NCBI GenBank assembly: GCA_963816975.1
Contig: CAWFMD010000006.1
Location: 186,001 to 250,000, forward strand
Length of the DNA: 64,000 bases
Origin: DASRIA01 sp963816975
Lineage (GTDB): Bacteria > Actinomycetota > Thermoleophilia > Solirubrobacterales > JBBDJG01
Reading direction: 5' to 3'
The stretch's first letter is position 1. Every line of letters begins with the position of its first letter. The notes below the pieces were generated by a model. The model saw nothing but the letters and a program-made list of their open reading frames with translations, had not been told where the DNA came from and did no database searches. The position numbers were made by a program, and so were the translations under genes. Below, piece by piece: positions 34,318-41,596 of this stretch.

Positions 34318-35039
34318 TGCAGCTCGCGACGGTCGCGCCGGCGCTCGCGCAGGTCGAGATCCGCGACCGCTCCCAGGCGAGCTGCATCTCTCAGAACAAG
34401 CTCTGCCCAGGTTGGATCGTCGACAACTTCGACCGCTACACGGACCCGCTGGCGCAGCATCTGTACCTGGTCGTGATCTCCGTCGTGCTCGGCTTCGCGA
34501 TCGCCTTCGGGCTGGCGCTGATCGCGCGGCGGCGCAGATGGCTCGTGGGACCGCTCGTCGCCCTCACGGGCGTGCTCTACACGCTGCCCAGCCTTGCGGT
34601 GTTCTTCCTGCTCCTGCCGATCACGGGGCGGGGCAACACCACGGCCATCGTCGCGCTCACCGCGTACACGCTGCAGATCATCTTCCGCAACATCGTGCTG
34701 GGCCTGCAGAACGTCCCCGCGGAAGCCCGCGACGCAGGGCGCGGAGTCGGGCTCACCGACCGCCAGCTGCTGTGGCGCGTGGAGCTGCCGCTGGCGATCC
34801 CGGACATCATCGCGGGGCTGCGGATCGCGACGACCAGCACCGTCGGGCTCGCGACGCTCGCCGTGTTCGCGGGCGCGGGCGGGCTCGGCGAGCAGATCAT
34901 CTCCGGCAGCAACATCACCTTCAAGACCGGTGTGGTCGCGGCGGGTGGCCTCGCGATCCTGATGGCGTTCGTGCTGGACGTGTTGCTGCTGCTCGTGCAG
35001 CGGATGCTGACGCCGTGGCGGAGGGTCCAGCCCGCATGA
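34317..35039 (+). CDS. Osmolyte ABC permease 1 (OpuC-type)
   Basis: Integral-membrane permease of 240 aa. It has about five helices, the first at 48-68, and the inner-membrane coupling loop EARDAGRGVGLTDRQLLWRV, the typical EAA motif. The N-terminal 40 residues are an extracytoplasmic-looking segment with two cysteines (SCISQNKLC). It pairs with permease 2 and the CBS ATPase. The stop overlaps the permease 2 start (ATGA). Confidence 0.9.
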   Translation: MQLATVAPALAQVEIRDRSQASCISQNKLCPGWIVDNFDRYTDPLAQHLYLVVISVVLGFAIAFGLALIARRRRWLVGPLVALTGVLYTLPSLAVFFLLLPITGRGNTTAIVALTAYTLQIIFRNIVLGLQNVPAEARDAGRGVGLTDRQLLWRVELPLAIPDIIAGLRIATTSTVGLATLAVFAGAGGLGEQIISGSNITFKTGVVAAGGLAILMAFVLDVLLLLVQRMLTPWRRVQPA

Positions 35040-35758
35040 TCCACGCCGGCCTTTCCTTGCAGCTCGCGTTCCTGTCGGACTTCGGCGACGCGATCGACTT
35101 CATCTTCCACACGCGCGAGGCACAGACCGGCGGCGTACAGGTCGGCGGCCTGCACGAGGTGTGGACGTTCACCTGGGAGCACCTCAAGATCAGCTTCGCC
35201 GCGATCGGCCTCGCGTGCGCGGTTGCGGTCCCGATCGGCCTGGCGCTGGGCCACGCCGGCAAAGGTGAGCTGCTCGCGATCAGCATCTCGAATGTGGGGC
35301 GGGCAGTTCCGAGCCTCGCGCTGATCGCCTTCTTCGTCGCCTACATCGGCGTGGGGTTCACGAACGTGATGCTGGCGCTCGTGCTGCTCGCAATCCCGCC
35401 GGTCCTCACGAACACCTACGTCGGCGTGCGCCAGGTGGACCGCGACGTGATCGACGCAGGCAAGGGTATGGGCCTGCGACATCACCAGGTGGTTCGCCGG
35501 ATCGAGCTGCCGCTGGCGCTGCCATCGATCTTCGGCGGGATCAGGACGTCGGCGGTGAACGTGGTCGCCACCGCGACGATCGCGCCGCTGGCCGGCGTGC
35601 TGACCCTCGGCGACTACATATTGAGCGCCAACGTGTACGGAGCCGACGGCCGGCTCGCCGGCGCGATCCTCGTCGCCGTGCTGGCGCTGTCGGTCGAGCT
35701 GCTCTTCGCTGCGATGCAGCGTGCGGTCACCCCGCGCGGCTTGCAGGCCGCCGCGTAG
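35036..35758 (+). CDS. Osmolyte ABC permease 2 (OpuC-type)
   Basis: Second transmembrane subunit, 240 aa, with the EAA-type loop VIDAGKGMGLRHHQVVRRIELPLAL. Like permease 1 it has five to six helices and an N-terminal extension (about residues 1-50). Sequence is clearly related to permease 1 but not a recent duplicate. ATG overlaps the permease 1 stop by four bases. Confidence 0.9.
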   Translation: MIHAGLSLQLAFLSDFGDAIDFIFHTREAQTGGVQVGGLHEVWTFTWEHLKISFAAIGLACAVAVPIGLALGHAGKGELLAISISNVGRAVPSLALIAFFVAYIGVGFTNVMLALVLLAIPPVLTNTYVGVRQVDRDVIDAGKGMGLRHHQVVRRIELPLALPSIFGGIRTSAVNVVATATIAPLAGVLTLGDYILSANVYGADGRLAGAILVAVLALSVELLFAAMQRAVTPRGLQAAA

Positions 35759-35813
35759 CGGATAGGCTCCCCCCGGCGTAGAGCCGCTCCGCCCCCCAAC
35801 AGAGGAGACACCG

Positions 35814-36788
35814 ATGAGACGCGGTCACCCTGTCCTTTCAGTGCTCGCAGCACTTGCCGCACTCGTGTGCGCGGTCGCGCTGGCGGCTTGCGGCGACGAC
35901 GACAAGTCGAGCGACAGCGGCTCCGCCGGCGGGCAGGTGATCGAGCGCAACCCCGACAACGCCGGCACGCGCATCACGGTCGGCTCCAAGAACTTCACGG
36001 AGCAGTTCATCCTGGGCGAGATCTACGCCCAGGCGCTGCAGGCCGCGGGATACGACGTGAAGAAGGACCTCAACCTGGGCTCCGAGCAGATCGCGCTGCG
36101 CGCGCTGAAGAACGGCGACGTCGACGGATACCCGGAGTACACGAGCACCGCGCTCACGTCCTTCTTCGACGTCCAGCCGCAGGACATTCCGAAGGACCCC
36201 GAGCAGGCGGTCTCCGACGCGCAGGAGGACTTCGCGAAGCAAGGCCTCGTGGCCTACGCGCCCACACCGTTCACGAGCGCCAACGCCGTGGGAATACTGA
36301 AAGAGAAGGCCGACGAGCTGGGCGTCACGAAGATCTCCGACCTCGAGGGCAAGTCTGGGGACCTGACTCTCTACGGATCGCCCGAGTGCCGCCAGCGCCC
36401 GGACTGCCTGGTCGGGCTGGAGCAGGACTACGGGCTGAAGTTCAAGAAGTTCACGCCCGTCGACATCGGCCTGCGCTACGAAGTGCTCGACAAGGGCCAG
36501 GCCGACCTGTCGATCATCTTCACGACCGACGCACAGCTGGCGACCCGTGACGACGTGGTCACGCTCGAGGACGACAAGCGGCTCTTCCGGGGGGGCAACG
36601 TGACCTTCGTGGCCAGGAAGCAGACGGCCGACACCGCGGGGCCGGACCTGACGAGCACGATCGAGTCGGTGCAGAAGGGGCTCACCGAGCGGGTCATGCA
36701 GGAGCTGAACGCGCGGGTGGACGTCGACCGGGAGACGCCCAGGGCGGCCGCGCGCGCGTACCTGCGCGAGGCCGGCTACATCCAGTAA
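35814..36788 (+). CDS. Osmolyte-binding lipoprotein (OpuCC/ProX-like)
   Basis: Extracytoplasmic solute-binding protein, 324 aa. Lipoprotein signal with lipobox LAAC (Cys25) followed by an Asp/Ser linker, then ITVGSKNFTEQFILGEIYAQ, the hallmark of quaternary-amine-binding OpuAC/OpuCC domains, with KNGDVDGYPEYTSTAL. Binds glycine betaine, choline or carnitine and delivers it to the permeases. GAGGAGAC precedes the ATG. The following ThDP-enzyme gene begins only 8 bases downstream, so read-through transcription is likely. Confidence 0.93.
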   Translation: MRRGHPVLSVLAALAALVCAVALAACGDDDKSSDSGSAGGQVIERNPDNAGTRITVGSKNFTEQFILGEIYAQALQAAGYDVKKDLNLGSEQIALRALKNGDVDGYPEYTSTALTSFFDVQPQDIPKDPEQAVSDAQEDFAKQGLVAYAPTPFTSANAVGILKEKADELGVTKISDLEGKSGDLTLYGSPECRQRPDCLVGLEQDYGLKFKKFTPVDIGLRYEVLDKGQADLSIIFTTDAQLATRDDVVTLEDDKRLFRGGNVTFVARKQTADTAGPDLTSTIESVQKGLTERVMQELNARVDVDRETPRAAARAYLREAGYIQ

Positions 36789-36796
36789 GAGGGCCG

Positions 36797-38395
36797 ATGA
36801 CCTCGGTCCGCGAAGCCTCCTACGAGCTGCTGCGTGCGCACGGCCTGACCACCGTGTTCGGCAACCCGGGCTCGACCGAGCTGCCGTTCCTGTCCGGCTT
36901 CCCCTCGGACTTCCGCTATGTGCTCGGGCTGCAGGAGGCGATCGTGGTCGGGATGGCGGATGGGTACGCGCAGGCCAGCGGCCGGCCGGCCCTGGTCAAC
37001 CTGCACACCGCCCCGGGCGTCGGCAACGCGATGGGCGCGCTGTTCAACGCACGCGAGAACAAGTCCCCGCTGGTCGTGACCGCGGGTCAGCAGGTGCGGG
37101 CGATGGTCACGATGGAGGCACTGCTGACGAACCGTGACGCAACCACGCTGCCGCGCCCCGTGACGAAGTGGAGCTACGAGCCGCCGCGCGCCGAGGACGT
37201 GCCGGCCGCGCTCGCGCGCGCGGCGCACGTGGCCCAGCTGGCGCCGCGCGGCCCGGTGTTCGTGTCGATCCCGATGGACGACTGGGCGGCCGCGGCCGAC
37301 CCGCAGGCGACGCCACCGGTGATGGCCCGCGAGGTGGCCGGCCGCACGGCTCCGAACCCCGAGGCGCTCGCCGGCCTGGCGCGGCGGCTGGCGGAGGCGG
37401 CGAACCCGGTGATGGTCGCGGGACCCGACATCGACGCGAGTGGCGGCTGGGAGTCGGCCGTCGCACTGGCCGAGCGCTGTCGACTGCCGGTCTGGTCGGC
37501 GCCGGCGTCCGGATCCGGACGGCTCGGCTTCCCCGAGGACCACCCCAACTTCCAGGGCATCCTCCCGCCGGCGATCGCGCCGGTCGCGCAGACACTCGAA
37601 GGCCACGACCTCGTCGTGGTGGCCGGCGCGGCGGTGTTCACCTACTACCCCTTCATCCCGGGCCCGCCCCTGCCCGAGGGCACCGCGCTCGTGCAGTTGA
37701 CCAGCGATCCGGACGAGGCGGCGCGCGCACCGATGGGCGATGCGATCGTCGGGGACGTGGGCCTCGCGCTCGCGGCCCTGCTGGAGCAGGTTCCCGAGGC
37801 GGATCGCCGGCCGCCCGCCGCGCGCCCCGCGGCGGACCCGCCACCGGACTCCGATCCGATCACGGCGGCCGCGGCGGCCGCGGCCCTGGGCGAGGTCTTT
37901 CCCGAGCACGGGATCATCGTGAACGAGGCGCCTTCCAGCGTGCTCGCGTTTCGCAACCAGGTGCGGCTGTCCCGGCCCGGGAGCTACTTCTTCGGCGCCG
38001 GAGGCGGCCTGGGTTACGGCCTGCCCGCCGCCATCGGCGTGCAGCTCGCCTGCCCCGAGCGCCCGGTCGTGGGCGTGATCGGCGACGGCTCGATGCAGTA
38101 CGCGATCGCCGCCCTGTGGAGCGCGGTCGCCTACGAGGTGCCGCTGACCGTGCTGGTGCTGCGCAACGAGGAGTACGCGATCCTCAAGTGGTTCGCGGAG
38201 TTCGAGGGTGAGATGGGCGCACCGGGGCTCGACGTCGCGGGACTCGACAGCGTGACGATCGCGTCCGGTTACGGGATGCGGGCGCGGCGCGTGGAGGGCT
38301 CCGACGAGCTGCGCAGCGCGCTCGCCGACGCGCTCGCGTCTGACGCCCCGGAGCTGATCGAAGTGCGCATCGCCCCCGGCATGTCGCTCGGTTAG
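36797..38395 (+). CDS. mdlC: Benzoylformate-decarboxylase-like ThDP enzyme
   Basis: Thiamine-diphosphate 2-keto-acid decarboxylase, 532 aa, close in sequence to Pseudomonas benzoylformate decarboxylase: Ser26 in FGNPGS, Glu47 in LQEAIV, His70 in NLHTAPG, and the ThDP motif GDGSMQYAIAALW. By eye, the catalytic His281 of the Pseudomonas enzyme is replaced by Tyr (Tyr284, in AVFTYYPF) and Ala460 by Ile (EYAILKWF), so substrate or activity may differ. No signal peptide. It lies between the osmolyte lipoprotein (8-base gap) and the FAD/Fe-S dehydrogenase (7-base gap), with which it could run a 2-hydroxyacid to 2-oxoacid to aldehyde route. The symbol is by similarity. Confidence 0.8.
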   Translation: MTSVREASYELLRAHGLTTVFGNPGSTELPFLSGFPSDFRYVLGLQEAIVVGMADGYAQASGRPALVNLHTAPGVGNAMGALFNARENKSPLVVTAGQQVRAMVTMEALLTNRDATTLPRPVTKWSYEPPRAEDVPAALARAAHVAQLAPRGPVFVSIPMDDWAAAADPQATPPVMAREVAGRTAPNPEALAGLARRLAEAANPVMVAGPDIDASGGWESAVALAERCRLPVWSAPASGSGRLGFPEDHPNFQGILPPAIAPVAQTLEGHDLVVVAGAAVFTYYPFIPGPPLPEGTALVQLTSDPDEAARAPMGDAIVGDVGLALAALLEQVPEADRRPPAARPAADPPPDSDPITAAAAAAALGEVFPEHGIIVNEAPSSVLAFRNQVRLSRPGSYFFGAGGGLGYGLPAAIGVQLACPERPVVGVIGDGSMQYAIAALWSAVAYEVPLTVLVLRNEEYAILKWFAEFEGEMGAPGLDVAGLDSVTIASGYGMRARRVEGSDELRSALADALASDAPELIEVRIAPGMSLG

Positions 38396-38402
38396 GCGCG
38401 AC

Positions 38403-41297
38403 GTGACGCTGCTCGAGCCGGACGTGATGCGCATCGCGCCGGACGCGGCGGCCGCGGCCCCCGACCGCGTGCCGGACTCGCTCGCCTCGGGCACCCCGGA
38501 GCGACTGCGGGCGGATCTGGTCGACCTGCTGGGCGCGGACCGCGTGCTCGCGCGAGTCTCGGACCTCGTCCGATATGCCTCCGACGCGAGCCCCTACCGG
38601 TTGATCCCGAAGGCGGTGGTGATGGCACGCGACGTCGACGACGTCGTGAAGGTGATGAGCTACGCGCGCCGCGCGAAGGTGCCGATCACGTTCCGGGCCG
38701 CCGGTACGAGCCTCAACGGCCAGGCGCAGGGCGACGGTGTGATGGTGGACGTGCGCCGGCATTGGCGCGGAGTGCAGATCGAGGAGGGCGGCGCACGGGC
38801 ACGCGTGCTGCCGGGCACGCTCCTGGGCCACGTGAACGCATTGCTGGCCGAGCATGGCCGGCGGCTCGGGCCCGACCCGGCGTCGACGGACATCGCGACC
38901 GCGGGCGGGGTGGTCGCGAACAACTCCGGCGGGATGCGGTGCGGCGTCGTGCACGACTCCTACCGGACGGTGCGCTCCATGACGTTCGCGCTGCCGTCGG
39001 GCACGGTGATCGACACGGCCGACCCGGGCGCGGAGGCGAGGTTCGCCGCGCAGGAGCCCGAGCTGGCGCGCGGTCTCCTCGAGATCCGTGACCAGCTCCG
39101 CGCCGACGCCGCGCTGTCCGCGCGGATCCGGCGCAAGTTCGAGATCAAGAACACGATGGGCTACAGGCTGATCGCGTTCCTCGAGGCAGACACCCCGCTC
39201 GAGATCTTCCGGCGGTTGATCGTCGGCTCCGAAGGAACGCTGGCGTTCATTTCCGAGGTCGTGTTCGACACGGTGCCGTTCGGCCGGCACACCGCGACGG
39301 CGTTCGTCCTGTTTCCGGGCATCGACGAGGCCGTCGCCTGCGTGCAGCCCCTGGTGCAGGCGGGCGCGAGCGCGACCGAGCTGATGATGGTGCTCGCGAT
39401 GAAGGCGGCGCAGGCGTTCGCGCCGATTCCTCCCGAGTGGAACGAAGCGCCCAACGAGGCGGCGGCGCTCCTCGTCGAGTTCCGCTCCGACGACCCGGAC
39501 GAGCTGGCCGGGTGCGAGTCGGACGCGCTGCGGATCTTCGCGGGTCGCCCGCTCCTGCAACCACCACGGTTCACGCGCGACCCGGAGTTGACGGAGGTCT
39601 TCTGGCGTGTACGCGAGGGACTGCACGGGCTGCTCGGCAAGCTGCGGCCGCAGGGCACCTCGTTGATCATCGAGGACGTGTGCGTGCCCCCGCTGCGCAT
39701 CGCGGAGGCGGCGGGGGAGATCCGCGCGCTGCTCGCGCAGCACGGATTCCTGCCGGGGGTCGCAGGCCACGCGTCCGCGGGAAATCTCCACTTCATGCTG
39801 ACCCCCGCGTTCGGCGAGCAGGGCGACCGAGACCGCTACGAGGCATTCATGCGCGACCTCGTGGCGCTGATCGTCGACAAGTACGACGGCTCGTTGAAGG
39901 CCGAGCATGGCACGGGCCTGAACATGGCGCCCTGGGTGGAGCGCGAGTGGGGCGCCAAGGCGACAAAGCTGATGTGGCAGATCAAGGCGCTCGCCGACCC
40001 CGAGGGAGTGCTTGCGCCGGGCGTGCTGCTGAACCGCGATGCGGGCGTGCACCTGCGCAATCTGAAGACCGCGCCGCCGATCGAGGGACCCGCGGACACG
40101 TGCGTGGAGTGCGGGTTCTGCGAGCCGGTGTGCCCGAGCCGCTGGTTGACCACGACGCCCCGGCAGCGCATCGTGCTGCGGCGGGAGATGGCGCGGCAGC
40201 CGCCCGGGTCACCGGTGCTCCGCGCCCTGCTCGAGGAGTACGAGTACGACGGACTCCAGACGTGCGCGGCAGACGGCTCATGCATGATCGCGTGCCCACT
40301 GGGGATCGACACGGGCAAGCTCGTGAAGGACCTGCGCACGCGCGAGCACGGACCGCGGGCGCAGCGAATCGCGCTGGCGGCGGCGCGCCACTGGGCGATC
40401 GTGGAGCGCGCCGCGCGCGCCGGGCTGCACGCGCCTGTGCCCTTGCGTGGCGCGACGCGCGCCCTCCGCACCGTGATCAGCAGCGAGCTGGTGCCGCGCT
40501 GGCCCGCCGAGATGCCGCGGCCCGCGCCGGCGCGCTTGCCGAGCACCGCCCGCGACGGCGCGGCCGCCGTTTACCTGCCGGCGTGCATCAACCGGATCTT
40601 CGGCAACGCCCGCGACTCATCCCGGGGAGCGCACCTGCCCGAGGCGCTGGTCACGGTTTCGGCCCGGGCCGGGCACCCGCTCTGGATCCCGCCCGGAGTG
40701 GCCGGGCACTGCTGTGCGACCCCGTGGAACTCCAAGGGCTACGCGGCGGGCGCGGCGTTCATGGCGAACAGGACGGTCGACGCGCTCTGGGAATGGTCGG
40801 AGCAGGGGACGTTGCCCGTGGTGATCGATGCGAGCTCCTGCGCGCTGGGCCTGGTCGAGGACACCGCCCCCCACCTCGACGAAGCGCGGCGTGAGCGACT
40901 CACCGGGCTGCGGGTGCTGGACTCGGTGGTCTGGGCACACGACACGCTGCTGCCCGACCTGACCATCCAGAACCGGCTGGGCAGGGTGGCCGTCCATCCC
41001 ACGTGCTCCGCCAGGCACCTGGGCGTGGCCGGTCGACTCGGGCACCTGGCCGCCGCGCTCGCCGAGCAGGTCTACACACCTCCGTCGGCGACGTGCTGCG
41101 GTTTCGCCGGGGACCGCGGGTTCCTGCACCCGGAGCTACCCGCGGCCGCCACGGCCGACGCGGCCGCCGAGCTGGCGGGGCGCAGCTTCGATGCCTACCT
41201 GTGCAGCAACCGCACGTGTGAGATCGGGCTGCGCCAGGGCACGGGCGCGAACTACGAGTCGTTCGTCTTCGCACTCGAGCAGCTCACCGGCCCCTAG
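38403..41297 (+). CDS. FAD/Fe-S 2-hydroxyacid dehydrogenase (Dld/GlcD-GlpC type fusion)
   Basis: Large oxidoreductase, 964 aa. An N-terminal FAD-binding domain of the D-lactate/glycolate oxidase type (about 55-290; FRAAGTSLNGQAQGDG, STDIATAGGVVANNSGGMR), an FAD-oxidase C domain (about 300-540), two 4Fe-4S sites (CVECGFCEPVCPS from Cys567 and CAADGSCMIACP from Cys621), and a C-terminal pair of CCG-type heterodisulfide-reductase-like cysteine motifs (HCCATPW, TCCGFAGDRG). Such fusions oxidise D-2-hydroxyacids and pass electrons to quinone or another carrier. GTG start 7 bases after mdlC, so co-expressed; D-mandelate-like acids are a plausible substrate. Confidence 0.9.
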   Translation: MTLLEPDVMRIAPDAAAAAPDRVPDSLASGTPERLRADLVDLLGADRVLARVSDLVRYASDASPYRLIPKAVVMARDVDDVVKVMSYARRAKVPITFRAAGTSLNGQAQGDGVMVDVRRHWRGVQIEEGGARARVLPGTLLGHVNALLAEHGRRLGPDPASTDIATAGGVVANNSGGMRCGVVHDSYRTVRSMTFALPSGTVIDTADPGAEARFAAQEPELARGLLEIRDQLRADAALSARIRRKFEIKNTMGYRLIAFLEADTPLEIFRRLIVGSEGTLAFISEVVFDTVPFGRHTATAFVLFPGIDEAVACVQPLVQAGASATELMMVLAMKAAQAFAPIPPEWNEAPNEAAALLVEFRSDDPDELAGCESDALRIFAGRPLLQPPRFTRDPELTEVFWRVREGLHGLLGKLRPQGTSLIIEDVCVPPLRIAEAAGEIRALLAQHGFLPGVAGHASAGNLHFMLTPAFGEQGDRDRYEAFMRDLVALIVDKYDGSLKAEHGTGLNMAPWVEREWGAKATKLMWQIKALADPEGVLAPGVLLNRDAGVHLRNLKTAPPIEGPADTCVECGFCEPVCPSRWLTTTPRQRIVLRREMARQPPGSPVLRALLEEYEYDGLQTCAADGSCMIACPLGIDTGKLVKDLRTREHGPRAQRIALAAARHWAIVERAARAGLHAPVPLRGATRALRTVISSELVPRWPAEMPRPAPARLPSTARDGAAAVYLPACINRIFGNARDSSRGAHLPEALVTVSARAGHPLWIPPGVAGHCCATPWNSKGYAAGAAFMANRTVDALWEWSEQGTLPVVIDASSCALGLVEDTAPHLDEARRERLTGLRVLDSVVWAHDTLLPDLTIQNRLGRVAVHPTCSARHLGVAGRLGHLAAALAEQVYTPPSATCCGFAGDRGFLHPELPAAATADAAAELAGRSFDAYLCSNRTCEIGLRQGTGANYESFVFALEQLTGP

Positions 41298-41307
41298 CCG
41301 GCGCGCC

Positions 41308-41475
41308 CTATCCGGAGTTCCGGATGACCGCGATCGGCAGCGCCACGTAGGTCACCAGGAAGACCGGCAGGAGCGCCCGCAGGACGACGCGGCGAGCGGG
41401 CAGCGCTGCCCGCCGCGGGGGCGTGGAGGCGATCGTCGGCTCGGTTGTCGGGTTTGCTTGACCGTTCATCGTCAT
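41308..41475 (-). CDS. Possible 55-residue membrane protein
   Basis: Open frame of 55 codons, convergent with the dehydrogenase. Residues 1-28 are polar and Pro/Thr-rich, residues 29-51 (RVVLRALLPVFLVTYVALPI) a likely transmembrane helix with an Arg-rich lead, fitting inside-positive topology. Codon third positions are mostly GC. A second ATG lies two codons in; ribosome site weak. The 3' end carries TCCGG-AGTT-CCGGA (41311-41324), a small dyad. Family unknown. Confidence 0.45.
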   Translation of the reverse strand: MTMNGQANPTTEPTIASTPPRRAALPARRVVLRALLPVFLVTYVALPIAVIRNSG

Positions 41476-41596
41476 TCGACCGTCAACCTAAGCGCCCGCG
41501 GCCACGCGCTCCAGCGACCGGCCGGCACTACCGGTGACTGATTTTCGGCACACGCGGGGCTGACCCGCAGCAACTCGTCGAACGCCTGCGGCGCCC

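Noticed and set aside
38184..40052. A 620-codon antisense frame across mdlC and the FAD/Fe-S gene
   Set aside because: The plus strand has clear catalytic motifs in both genes; the antisense translation is Arg/His-rich with no family features.
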